This document shows, in pieces, positions 1 to 6,932 of a stretch of DNA of 64,000 nt. The position numbers were made by a program, and so were the translations under genes. Within the stretch, counting starts at the first letter, position 1; every line of letters starts with the position of its first letter. This stretch comes from an uncultured Lachnospiraceae bacterium (lineage in GTDB: Bacteria > Bacillota > Clostridia > Lachnospirales > Lachnospiraceae). The stretch spans positions 1 through 64,000 of the forward strand of contig ONHF01000008.1 of the NCBI GenBank assembly GCA_900317555.1, given 5' to 3'. The notes under the pieces were generated by a model. The model searched no databases. It was not told the DNA's origin and saw only the letters and a program-made list of their open reading frames with translations.

Positions 1-39
1 CCTAATTACCCATTGGGAATCTAAATATCTGCAGTTTTC

Positions 40-64
40 AAGGCCCAAAAGGCCTTTTATTTTG
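40..64 (+). terminator. possible terminator at left edge
   Basis: Short inverted repeat AAGGCC (40-45) and GGCCTT (51-56) followed by TTATTTT, which would stop transcription entering from the left on the plus strand. A second perfect hairpin, GCCGTTT/AAACGGC with a 5-base loop, lies at 69-87 between this and the end of the yneA-like gene. Neither has a T-run in the minus direction, so they are not convincing terminators of the yneA-like gene. Confidence 0.35.
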
Positions 65-110
65 GCCTGCCGTTTTTCATAAACGGCTTTACACTATCTG
101 TTATCTGTTA

Positions 111-515
111 TCAGCGCAGCTCTGTCGAATAATATGGCACAATGATATAATTTCCGGGCGCCGCATTGACTGTTTCATAGCCGTCTTCCACCCCGATGTG
201 GTTAATATCACAGACTTCTGCGATATAAGACTCCGTACTGCGGTAATGCTGCCGGTCACCATATACGGACGCGTAATAATTGAGATCTTTGTCCGATGTC
301 AGAAGAACGCAGGTATAATATTTGTAGTATTTCATTCCCGGATCAGCGGAAGCCTTTGTACGGAGTCCGAAAAGGAGAAAGCAAAGCAGGACAACAAGAC
401 CCGCGCCGCATACGGCGATCGTATAGTACCGGCGCAGCTGTCTCTCCCTGCACTTTCTCGAGCGCTCTGCCCTTATTCTGTAATAGGAACCGTTTATGAC
501 CGGAGTTCTGTTCAT
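111..515 (-). CDS. YneA-like SOS cell-division suppressor with LysM domain
   Basis: 134-residue single-pass membrane protein. A basic N-terminus is followed by one membrane segment at about residues 30-51. An extracytoplasmic LysM-like domain follows at about residues 66-128, with the terminal NAAPGNYIIVPYY pattern of LysM. It is transcribed divergently from lexA with operators between them, the arrangement of Bacillus yneA/lexA, where YneA is made during the SOS response and delays septation. A GGGGGAG ribosome site precedes the start. Function is inferred from position, architecture and operators; sequence identity in this family is low, and another LysM-anchored envelope protein is possible. 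Confidence 0.7.
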   Translation of the reverse strand: MNRTPVINGSYYRIRAERSRKCRERQLRRYYTIAVCGAGLVVLLCFLLFGLRTKASADPGMKYYKYYTCVLLTSDKDLNYYASVYGDRQHYRSTESYIAEVCDINHIGVEDGYETVNAAPGNYIIVPYYSTELR

Positions 516-548
516 ACTGTTCTCCCCCTTGCATTGCAGAAACAGAAT

Positions 549-576
549 CGAACATCTTGTTCGGAACGTATGTTCG
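549..576. promoter_or_regulatory. two SOS-box-like operators near the yneA-like gene
   Basis: 549-563 reads CGAACATCTTGTTCG, a palindrome with a 5-base centre. 563-576 reads GGAACGTATGTTCG, which has the GAAC-N4-GTTC core of the Bacillus LexA box. The two share G563. They lie about 35-60 bases before the yneA-like start, where LexA would block its transcription. Confidence 0.7.
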
Positions 577-596
577 ATTTACGAATCAAATTATAT

Positions 597-651
597 CGAA
601 CACATGTTTTGCTGTCAATCTTTATCTTCCTATTTTTCGAATATATGTTTG
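597..651. promoter_or_regulatory. two SOS-box-like operators at the lexA promoter
   Basis: 597-610 CGAACACATGTTTT and 638-651 CGAATATATGTTTG each match the Bacillus consensus CGAACRNRYGTTYG with one deviation. The second overlaps the lexA -35 element, consistent with LexA autoregulation. Confidence 0.7.
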
Positions 652-677
652 CTTTTCCCGCGTGCTTTTTTTATAAT
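649..677 (+). promoter_or_regulatory. lexA promoter
   Basis: -35 TTGCTT at 649-654, 17-base spacer, -10 TATAAT at 672-677. The -35 overlaps a SOS box. The ribosome site GGAGG at 703-707 precedes the ATG at 714. Confidence 0.75.
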
Positions 678-713
678 AATTGAAATGGATTAAAATGTAA
701 CCGGAGGACAGTT

Positions 714-1331
714 ATGGCAAAAGGAAGGATTACGAAGAAGCAGCAGCAGATCCTTGATTATATAAAAGAACAGATTCTGGAGAAAGGCTATCCTCCCGCA
801 GTCCGTGAAATCTGTGAAGCGGTAGGCCTGCGCTCGACCTCTTCCGTGCATTCCCATCTGGAAACGCTCGAAAAAAACGGTTTTATCAGGCGGGATCCGA
901 CCAAGCCCAGGGCAATAGAAATCTGCGATGACAACTTTCATATGATCCGGACGGAAACTTCATCGCTGCCCGTTGTGGGACAGGTCGCTGCCGGTACGCC
1001 GATTCTTGCCCAGCAGAACATTGAATCCTATTTTCCGGTACCCGCGGAATATGTTCCGTCTGGAGAGTCCTTCGTATTAAAGGTACACGGAACATCCATG
1101 ATCAATGCCGGTATTATGGACGGGGATTATATTTTTGTGAACAGCTGCAGAACTGCGGAGAACGGTCAGATTGTCGTAGCTCTGATCGATGACTCGGCTA
1201 CGGTCAAACGCTTTTACAAAGAGAAAGGCCATATCCGTCTTCAGCCCGAGAATGACGAAATGGAACCGATTATTGTTGATGACTGTGTCATCCTTGGGCG
1301 TGTGTTCGGTGTTTTCCGGAATATGCGCTGA
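714..1331 (+). CDS. lexA: LexA SOS repressor
   Basis: Transcriptional repressor of the SOS regulon that inactivates itself by RecA-stimulated self-cleavage. The 205-residue protein has an N-terminal winged helix-turn-helix (about 1-65, including [20 protein letters not shown]). The cleavage site is Ala93-Gly94. The catalytic dyad is Ser128 (HGTSM) and Lys165 (ATVKRF) in the peptidase S24-like domain. Length and all key residues are normal. It is divergent from a yneA-like gene with operators between them, so it probably represses both itself and that gene. Confidence 0.97.
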   Translation: MAKGRITKKQQQILDYIKEQILEKGYPPAVREICEAVGLRSTSSVHSHLETLEKNGFIRRDPTKPRAIEICDDNFHMIRTETSSLPVVGQVAAGTPILAQQNIESYFPVPAEYVPSGESFVLKVHGTSMINAGIMDGDYIFVNSCRTAENGQIVVALIDDSATVKRFYKEKGHIRLQPENDEMEPIIVDDCVILGRVFGVFRNMR

Positions 1332-1377
1332 GTCATGCGCCGCGATAATCGCAGATAGTCCGGATCGCATGGTTTGT

Positions 1378-1420
1378 AAAAGGTCCCGCGGAGAGAAAGC
1401 TGTTCTCCCGCGAGACCTTT
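1378..1420 (+). terminator. lexA terminator, probably shared with rsfS
   Basis: Long inverted repeat, AAAGGTC at the left arm and GACCTTT at the right arm, with complementary CCGCGG/CCCGCG-rich middle parts. It lies between the convergent lexA and rsfS. A/T-rich sequence on both sides would let it work in both directions. Confidence 0.75.
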
Positions 1421-1480
1421 AATCTGTTTATTTAATTAAATTTATTGGCCGCCAGCTGCGGAACACCCTTTCACGGCTGA

Positions 1481-1849
1481 TTATTCCTGCGTAATCGACT
1501 TCGGATCAATCTGCTTCCCGTCTCTCCAGATTCTCTCGAGATCGTAAAGAAGCCTGTCTTTTTCGTCAAAAATGTGGATGATGACATCGCCGAAATCCAG
1601 AAGCACCCATGCAGCTGTATTATAGCCTTCGATTTCACGCATGGGATATCCTGCGCGCTCGAGCTTCTCCTGCACGCCGTCCGCGAGCGCCTGAATCTGG
1701 CTGCGGTTCGTACCATTGGCAATAATGAAATAATCCGCCAGTACAGATACGCTGCTGATGTCAATCACGTTGATATTGACCGCTTTCTTGTCTTCCAGTG
1801 CCATAATGGCTGTTCTGGCCATGGCAAGGGATTTGTTCATGTCAGACAT
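1481..1849 (-). CDS. rsfS: ribosomal silencing factor RsfS
   Basis: Binds ribosomal protein L14 and blocks subunit joining, lowering translation in starvation. The 122-residue protein has the family core VLADYFIIANGTNRSQIQAL and GYNTAAWVLLDFGDVIIHIF. An upstream in-frame ATG at 1864 exists, but the sequence GAGGAGG directly before the ATG at 1849 marks that as the real start. The gene overlaps the end of yqeK by 8 bases, indicating translational coupling. It is the last gene of the rplU to rsfS cluster, the usual Firmicutes order. Confidence 0.95.
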   Translation of the reverse strand: MSDMNKSLAMARTAIMALEDKKAVNINVIDISSVSVLADYFIIANGTNRSQIQALADGVQEKLERAGYPMREIEGYNTAAWVLLDFGDVIIHIFDEKDRLLYDLERIWRDGKQIDPKSITQE

Positions 1850-2438
1850 CTCCGTCCTCCTCATCTTTATTGATATAATAATTATACGTCTTCTGTGTCA
1901 TGCTGTCGATTTCTTTATCTGTCGAATGCAGATAGGCAAGCGTATCTTTCAGAATCAGGAGGAGCGCGCCGTCAAGGTCCTCAAACGCAAGCTTTCGAAG
2001 CCGCGGGAGGTCCGGTGCCTGTGACCTGCCGGGCTCTATGTAATCTGCGACAAAGATAATCTTTTCAAGAAGCGTCATACCGGGTCTTCCGGTTGTATGA
2101 TAACGGATCGCGTCCGTAATTTCCGGATCATCGACTCCGTACCGCGTGGACGCGAGAACGCTGCCTGCCTTGGAATGAAGAAGCGCGGCGCTTTCTTCTT
2201 CCATGGGGGTCAGTGCAAGACCGGCACCGGCGCAGATTTTCCGCATTTCCGGAAGAGGCAGATACTTGGCGCAGTCATGCAGCAGTCCCGCCATTTCGGC
2301 CTTCCGGACATCCCCGCCATAACAGGCGGCAAGGCTGGTTGCCGTGAACGTAACTCCCATTGTGTGAATAAAGCGCGTGTACTTGAGTTCCTTTTCCACT
2401 TTCCGGAAAAGGTCCAGCCGGTCATTGTCCTTTGCCAC
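1842..2438 (-). CDS. yqeK: YqeK-family HD-domain diadenosine tetraphosphatase
   Basis: HD-superfamily metal hydrolase; characterised YqeK members cleave diadenosine tetraphosphate (Ap4A) symmetrically to ADP. The 198-residue protein has metal-site residues His25 (RFIHTMGV) and His54-Asp55 (GLLHDCAKYL). Later conserved parts are AALLHSKAG and IRYHTTGRPGMTLLEKIIFVADYIEP. It lies between nadD and rsfS, 12 bases downstream of nadD and overlapping rsfS, as in many Firmicutes. Specific activity is inferred from the family. Confidence 0.93.
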   Translation of the reverse strand: MAKDNDRLDLFRKVEKELKYTRFIHTMGVTFTATSLAACYGGDVRKAEMAGLLHDCAKYLPLPEMRKICAGAGLALTPMEEESAALLHSKAGSVLASTRYGVDDPEITDAIRYHTTGRPGMTLLEKIIFVADYIEPGRSQAPDLPRLRKLAFEDLDGALLLILKDTLAYLHSTDKEIDSMTQKTYNYYINKDEEDGDV

Positions 2439-2450
2439 AATATCCTCCCT

Positions 2451-3065
2451 TTACATTGTCTTCGCAAGATAAAGTCCCTGCTCTTCTATATAGTCTTCCA
2501 CATCGCGCGGCACAAGGTAGCGGATGGAACGTCCTTCCCTTACTCTGCTGCGGATTTCCGTCGAAGAAATTTCTATGTTCCGCACCGGAAGCATCCGGAT
2601 GTCCGCGCCGTACTTCTCCCGAAGACTCCGGGCGGTAATCTCCACTTCACCGCTTCCCGCTTCATCACTTCTTGTTTCCACAAGGATGCGCGCAAGCTGA
2701 AAAACAATTTCCGGCTGATGCCAGCGCTCCATCTGCGGGAGCGTATCCGCGCCGATAATGTAAAACAGCTCATCTTCCGGAAAGCATTTCGAAAGCTCCT
2801 GCAGAGTATCGGATGTATATGTTTTGCCGGGGCGGCGGACCTCAATATCCAGAACTTCTAGATGTCTGTTTCCCTGCGCGGCAAGCCGGACCATGGCAAG
2901 GCGCCTTCCCGCATCCGTAACACCCGTTCCGTCCTTGAAATAGGAACGGCCGGTCGGCAGAAGAATGACACGGTCAAGCCCCGCCGCCTCATAAGCCGCC
3001 TCCGCAAGAAGCAGGTGTCCTATATGAATCGGATCAAAAGTTCCCCCGAGAATACCGGTTTTCAT
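2451..3065 (-). CDS. nadD: nicotinate-nucleotide adenylyltransferase
   Basis: Transfers AMP to nicotinate mononucleotide in NAD synthesis. The 204-residue nucleotidyltransferase has the phosphate-binding motif GGTFDPIHIGH at residues 7-17 and the C-terminal ISSTEIRSRV motif that binds adenylate. Length is normal for NadD. It lies between yhbY and yqeK in the conserved cluster; the 12-base gap to yqeK suggests one transcript. Confidence 0.95.
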   Translation of the reverse strand: MKTGILGGTFDPIHIGHLLLAEAAYEAAGLDRVILLPTGRSYFKDGTGVTDAGRRLAMVRLAAQGNRHLEVLDIEVRRPGKTYTSDTLQELSKCFPEDELFYIIGADTLPQMERWHQPEIVFQLARILVETRSDEAGSGEVEITARSLREKYGADIRMLPVRNIEISSTEIRSRVREGRSIRYLVPRDVEDYIEEQGLYLAKTM

Positions 3066-3080
3066 AAGCTTCCTTTCTTG

Positions 3081-3386
3081 TTACTTTGGCAGCTCGATCT
3101 TTTGATTTTCGCGAAACGGCCGGTACAGGACGACCTTGCGGCCGATGACCTTTACAAGCTCGCTGTGCGAGCGTTTATACAGCTTGTCACCGGCGAGGGC
3201 CGGTTCATCCGGGGAAGTCTTCTGGATATTGACTTTGAGAAGCTCTCTTGTATGGAACGCCTCTTCCAGGGAGTCGATCGTCTCCGGGCTGACACCGGAT
3301 TTGCCGACCTGCACAACCGGCTCCAGATTTGCCGCAAGGCTCATAAGATATGCTCTCTGTTTGCTGTTTAACATAGAAATCTCCAA
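3081..3386 (-). CDS. yhbY: YhbY/CRM-domain RNA-binding protein
   Basis: Single CRM (YhbY-type) RNA-binding domain of 101 residues, associated with the large ribosomal subunit precursor in characterised members. Conserved features are the start LNSKQRAYLMSLAANLEPVV, the GKSG loop (GxxG) and the end IGRKVVLYR. It lies between obgE and nadD with short gaps (24 and 15 bases), supporting a ribosome-assembly role with Obg. A small GC-rich inverted repeat at about 3390-3406 precedes it, without a T-run. Confidence 0.93.
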   Translation of the reverse strand: MEISMLNSKQRAYLMSLAANLEPVVQVGKSGVSPETIDSLEEAFHTRELLKVNIQKTSPDEPALAGDKLYKRSHSELVKVIGRKVVLYRPFRENQKIELPK

Positions 3387-3410
3387 TTCCGCCGCCTGCG
3401 GGCGGCATTA

Positions 3411-4715
3411 TTATTCATAGAACGAGAAAGTATGGCCGTAGAGCCGTACCGTGTCGCCTTCCCGGCAGCCGAGCTCCTTCAGCTTGTCGTTAATACCGTT
3501 TTCCTCAATAAATTTCTGCAGAAACGCCAGACCCTTTTCAGTCTCCAGGTTCGTATAACCAAGCATGCGCTCGATCTTGGGGCCTTCCACAACGTACATA
3601 TCTTCATCCTTGTCATATGTAACGGTGAAGGATCCGTCAATGCGCACAGAGAGCTCGGTGTCCGGATTGAATTCCGGCTCGAAGATCCTTGTGCCTCCGG
3701 GGATTTTGGAAAGCTCACTGCTGACATAATACATCAGTTCGCGGACCCCCCTGCCTGTCGCGGCAGAGATTTCGAACACTCTGATCCCCTCCGGCTCATA
3801 TTTCTGCCGGATCTCACGGACCGGATCCAGCTCGGTATCCCGAAGATCGTCCGGGATCAGATCGGTCTTGTTGCACGCGATAATCTGTTCCTTCTTTGTA
3901 AGATCAATATCATAGCGGTCCAGCTCCGCATTGATCTTTTCGATGTCGTCAAGAGGATCCCGTCCTTCCGACCCGGAAGCGTCCACGACATGGATCAGGA
4001 GCTTGCAGCGCTCGATGTGTGCGAGGAACTCATGCCCGAGGCCTTTTCCGTCCGCGGCGCCTTCGATCAGTCCGGGAATATCCGCCATGACAAAGCCCGG
4101 CGCGTCATCGAGGTCAACAACCCCCAGAATCGGAGACAGGGTTGTGAAATGGTAATTGGCAATTTCCGGCTTCGCATTGCTCACGACAGAAAGGAGCGTC
4201 GACTTGCCGACATTCGGGAAGCCGACAAGTCCCACATCTGCAATTACCTTGAGCTCGAGCTGAACTTCAATCTCTCTGGACGGCTGTCCGGGCTGTGCGT
4301 ATTTCGGGGCCTGCATGGTGCTGGTCGCGTAATGCTGGTTTCCGTTGCCGCCGTGCCCGCCTTCGAGGATTCTTACAAGCCGGTTGTCCCCGGACATGTC
4401 CGCGATTACCTTTCCGCTTTGAAAATCCCTGATGACCGTTCCTTCCGGCACCTTGATGATCAGGTCCTCTCCCTTTTTGCCGGAGCAGTTCCTCTTGCCG
4501 CCGTCTTCTCCGTTCTGCGCACTGTAGCGGGCTCTGTGCCGGAATTCTCCAAGTGTATTGAGCCCTTCGTCCACGGCAAAATAGACGCTGCCGCCATTGC
4601 CGCCGTCACCGCCGTCGGGGCCGCCGTTCGGCACGAATTTTTCCCTGCGGAACGATATGTGTCCGTCTCCGCCTTTTCCGCTAGCAATAATTATTCTGGC
4701 TTTATCTACGAACAT
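3411..4715 (-). CDS. obgE: Obg GTPase
   Basis: Essential GTPase of 50S subunit assembly and stress signalling. The 434-residue protein has an N-terminal glycine-rich Obg domain (about 1-158, KARIIIASGKGGDGHISF and a GGPDGGDGGNGG stretch). A G domain with P-loop GFPNVGKST follows, with DIPGLIEGA as switch II and NKTDL as the base-specificity motif, and then a C-terminal OCT domain. An in-frame GTG four codons upstream is possible, but AGAGG lies 5-9 bases before the ATG at 4715, and family members begin MFVDKA. Confidence 0.97.
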   Translation of the reverse strand: MFVDKARIIIASGKGGDGHISFRREKFVPNGGPDGGDGGNGGSVYFAVDEGLNTLGEFRHRARYSAQNGEDGGKRNCSGKKGEDLIIKVPEGTVIRDFQSGKVIADMSGDNRLVRILEGGHGGNGNQHYATSTMQAPKYAQPGQPSREIEVQLELKVIADVGLVGFPNVGKSTLLSVVSNAKPEIANYHFTTLSPILGVVDLDDAPGFVMADIPGLIEGAADGKGLGHEFLAHIERCKLLIHVVDASGSEGRDPLDDIEKINAELDRYDIDLTKKEQIIACNKTDLIPDDLRDTELDPVREIRQKYEPEGIRVFEISAATGRGVRELMYYVSSELSKIPGGTRIFEPEFNPDTELSVRIDGSFTVTYDKDEDMYVVEGPKIERMLGYTNLETEKGLAFLQKFIEENGINDKLKELGCREGDTVRLYGHTFSFYE

Positions 4716-4738
4716 AACGCCTCTCACCGCCTTTGATT

Positions 4739-4774
4739 CCGGTTTTATAGTCCTTACCGGTTTTAAAGTCCTTA
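4739..4774. repeat. tandem 18-base repeat in the obgE leader
   Basis: Two adjacent copies of CCGGTTTTATAGTCCTTA (4739-4756 and 4757-4774), differing at one base (T versus A at the tenth position). On the minus strand each contains AAAACCGG and a TATAAA or TTTAAA core. They sit between the rpmA terminator and the obgE start, so they could hold an obgE promoter or operator. Confidence 0.7.
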
Positions 4775-4778
4775 TAGT

Positions 4779-4821
4779 AAAAAAACTCCGGACAAACCCG
4801 TACCCTTGGGCCTGTCCGGAG
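4779..4821 (-). terminator. terminator after rpmA
   Basis: Perfect stem CTCCGGACA (4786-4794) with TGTCCGGAG (4813-4821), followed on the minus strand by seven T (4779-4785). It separates rplU-prp-rpmA from obgE, so obgE needs its own promoter or readthrough. Confidence 0.9.
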
Positions 4822-4835
4822 CTTCAAGATTCAGA

Positions 4836-5126
4836 TTACTCGTTTGCTGCTACAGGATGAACGCTGGCTCTTGTTCCGTCCTTGCCAACACGCTCATATC
4901 TTAAGATTCCATCTGCAGTCGCAAACAGTGTGTCATCACCGCCGATACCTACATTGACACCGGGCATGATTTTTGTACCACGCTGTCTGTAAAGGATATT
5001 GCCGGCCTTAACAAACTGTCCGTCAGCTTTCTTGGCACCAAGTCTCTTGGAATTGGAATCACGGCCGTTCTTGGTGGAACCCATTCCTTTATGGTGTGCG
5101 AAGAATTGAAGGCTTAAGTTTAACAT
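4836..5126 (-). CDS. rpmA: ribosomal protein L27 with cleavable N-terminus
   Basis: Large-subunit protein whose N-terminus reaches the peptidyl-transferase centre. The 96-residue protein starts [17 protein letters not shown]. The first nine residues match the Firmicutes extension that Prp removes after the FF pair, leaving AHHKG. The rest is a standard L27 ([13 protein letters not shown] and the C-terminal [10 protein letters not shown]). The protease gene prp is immediately upstream (1-base gap), which fits the known requirement for processing. Confidence 0.98.
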   Translation of the reverse strand: MLNLSLQFFAHHKGMGSTKNGRDSNSKRLGAKKADGQFVKAGNILYRQRGTKIMPGVNVGIGGDDTLFATADGILRYERVGKDGTRASVHPVAANE

Positions 5127-5127
5127 G

Positions 5128-5460
5128 TCATACCTCCTTAATCTCGTATCTCAGATATCTCTTCCCGTACTGTCTCTGTATCCATTCGAGCCCGTAAATC
5201 ATATGATCCACAAGAAACTGCCCTTTGGGAGAAAGATCTTCCAGTATGTTGACGGTCAGATCTCCGCCGTCTTTTTCATCATACTGACAGTCAACTTTCT
5301 CATGCAGCAGATCCTGCAGGCTGTTCACGGTACTGATCACGATTGCCGAAACGCCTGCGCAGACAACATCTGCGCCGCTTTCCGAATAGTCCGCGTGTCC
5401 CAGGCACTGGAAAGAACGGTAAGCCCCTTCCCGGGTTTTCCATATCTGAACTCTAATCAT
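5128..5460 (-). CDS. prp: ribosomal processing cysteine protease Prp
   Basis: Cysteine protease that removes the N-terminal extension of L27. The 110-residue protein has catalytic His22 (LGHADY) and Cys34 (DVVCAGVSA), the positions used by the Staphylococcus enzyme. It lies between rplU and rpmA in the normal order, one base before its substrate gene. Length is normal. Confidence 0.95.
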   Translation of the reverse strand: MIRVQIWKTREGAYRSFQCLGHADYSESGADVVCAGVSAIVISTVNSLQDLLHEKVDCQYDEKDGGDLTVNILEDLSPKGQFLVDHMIYGLEWIQRQYGKRYLRYEIKEV

Positions 5461-5498
5461 TGCTGCTCTTGCGGCTGTATATGCCGCCGTGCTCTCCG

Positions 5499-5804
5499 TT
5501 ATCCGTTGATCTTGTCGATCTTAACGCGCGTGAAAGCCTGTCTGTGACCATTCTTCTTGTGATAGCCAGTCTTGGGTTTGAAGTGATAGACAACGACCTT
5601 TCTGCCTTTGCCCTGCTCCATAACCGTAGCTTCAACAGAAGCGCCAGCAACGTCCTTTGCGACCTTGAGGGTATCTCCTCCGACAGCAAGAACCTGGTCA
5701 AATGTCACCTTGTTTCCGGCCTCTGCATCGAGCTTCTCAACTTCAATGACATCACCTTCGGAAACCTTGTACTGTTTTCCACCTGTTGCGATAATAGCGT
5801 ACAT
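5499..5804 (-). CDS. rplU: ribosomal protein L21
   Basis: 101-residue 23S rRNA-binding protein starting MYAIIATGGKQYKV and ending with the conserved KKNGHRQAFTRVKI. An open frame extends 14 codons further upstream, but AGGAGGT just before the ATG at 5804 and the family start settle the choice. It is first gene of the rplU-prp-rpmA unit, with a long leader and a good promoter upstream. Confidence 0.97.
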   Translation of the reverse strand: MYAIIATGGKQYKVSEGDVIEVEKLDAEAGNKVTFDQVLAVGGDTLKVAKDVAGASVEATVMEQGKGRKVVVYHFKPKTGYHKKNGHRQAFTRVKIDKING

Positions 5805-5811
5805 ATTTGGT

Positions 5812-5938
5812 ACCTCCTTCTTCTGAAAACTCGCTGAATGCGGCACCGGCCACGCGTAACGCCGAACCGGATTTCTGTACCTTTCGCGCGAGTACCTTGC
5901 GCCCAGGCATTAAAGCCTCTTCATGCGGCATACTCAAA
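5812..5938 (-). promoter_or_regulatory. structured rplU leader, probable L21 leader
   Basis: About 135 bases separate the predicted promoter from rplU and contain no good reading frame. On the minus strand the leader holds several short complementary GC blocks (for example TGCCGCATGAAGAGGC and GCGCAAGGTACTCGCGC). Firmicutes rplU genes often carry an autoregulatory L21 leader at this place. I infer the class from position and length; I could not test it against a covariance model. Confidence 0.5.
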
Positions 5939-5939
5939 T

Positions 5940-5968
5940 AAATTATCACGCGCAAATACAATTGTCAA
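5940..5968 (-). promoter_or_regulatory. rplU promoter
   Basis: Minus-strand -35 TTGACA (5963-5968), 17-base spacer and -10 TAATTT (5940-5945). The -35 begins 7 bases after the hisI stop codon, so transcription from the histidine operon may also run into rplU. Confidence 0.75.
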
Positions 5969-5974
5969 TAAAAA

Positions 5975-6331
5975 TCAGACATCAGGGACGATCTTTTTCG
6001 GCGCGCCGTCATCAAATATCGTATTGAAGAAACAGGAATGATGCCCGGTATGGCACGCGGCCCCTTTCTGCGTCACAACGGCAAGCAGCGTATCCATATC
6101 GCAGTCTGCGGTCAGTGACAGAACATGCTGGAAATGTCCGCTCGTTTCACCTTTGACCCAGAGCTTCTTCCGGCTCCTGGAAAAATAGGTCATGGTCTTC
6201 GTGTCCACTGTTTTTTCAAACGCCTCTTCGTTCATGTAAGCGACCATCAGGACCTCTCCCGTGCCGTATTCCTGCGTCACGACAGGCAGCAGACCGTCGC
6301 TGTTTGTTTTGAAATCTTTCCATGTATACAT
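5975..6331 (-). CDS. hisI: phosphoribosyl-AMP cyclohydrolase
   Basis: Opens the adenine ring of phosphoribosyl-AMP, third step of histidine synthesis. The 118-residue protein has Mg site DCDMDTLL and zinc-ligand segment GAACHTGHHSCFF. It is monofunctional: the HisE pyrophosphohydrolase domain often fused to it is absent. The start at 6331 (MYTWKDF) is 5 bases after the hisB stop. A longer frame upstream would overlap hisB and adds unrelated residues. It is last gene of the local his operon. Confidence 0.95.
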   Translation of the reverse strand: MYTWKDFKTNSDGLLPVVTQEYGTGEVLMVAYMNEEAFEKTVDTKTMTYFSRSRKKLWVKGETSGHFQHVLSLTADCDMDTLLAVVTQKGAACHTGHHSCFFNTIFDDGAPKKIVPDV

Positions 6332-6335
6332 AGAT

Positions 6336-6929
6336 TTACAGCGCGCCTTTCGTACTGAGCACATCCCTGATACGGTCATCTTTGGACACAGCCAGATCCA
6401 GTGCCTTCGAGAAAGCCTTGAACATGGCTTCGATGATATGATGCGCGTTGGAGCCGTGAAAAACAACAAAATGCAGATTCATGCCGGCCGCATAGGACAC
6501 CGAATAGAAAAATTCCCGGACCAGCTGCGTGTCAAAATCTCCGACCATTGGAGGGGTCAGTTTCTCTTCCCCTTCGAAGACAAAATACGGACGGTCGCAC
6601 AAATCCACGGCACACAGGACAAGGGCTTCATCCATCGGCAGAATAAAAGAGCCGTATCTGCGGATTCCCTTTTTGTCTCCCGCGGCTTCCCGGATAGCCT
6701 GCCCGAGCACAATTGCAGTATCTTCCACGCTGTGATGGCCGTCGACCTGCAGATCTCCCTCGCAGCGAAGCGTCAGATCAAAAAGGCCGTGTCTTGTAAA
6801 CGCGTCCAGCATATGGTCGAAAAAACCGATGCCGGTGGCAATATCCGATTTGCCGCTCCCGTCCAGCTCGAGAAATGCCGAAATGTCGGTTTCCTTTGTT
6901 TTTCGTTTTATCTGCGCGTTCCGGGCCAT
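6336..6929 (-). CDS. hisB: imidazoleglycerol-phosphate dehydratase
   Basis: Dehydrates imidazoleglycerol phosphate to imidazole-acetol phosphate. The 197-residue monofunctional enzyme has the manganese-binding motifs GHHSVEDTAI and GSNAHHIIEA. It has no histidinol-phosphatase domain. AGAGGTGA precedes the ATG, and hisD ends 3 bases upstream. Confidence 0.97.
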   Translation of the reverse strand: MARNAQIKRKTKETDISAFLELDGSGKSDIATGIGFFDHMLDAFTRHGLFDLTLRCEGDLQVDGHHSVEDTAIVLGQAIREAAGDKKGIRRYGSFILPMDEALVLCAVDLCDRPYFVFEGEEKLTPPMVGDFDTQLVREFFYSVSYAAGMNLHFVVFHGSNAHHIIEAMFKAFSKALDLAVSKDDRIRDVLSTKGAL

Positions 6930-6932
6930 AGG

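Noticed and set aside
3432..4736. 434-codon open frame on the plus strand opposite obgE
   Set aside because: Exactly opposite a conserved gene, Cys/His/Arg-rich composition, no family resemblance and no ribosome site; a shadow of GC-rich codon use.
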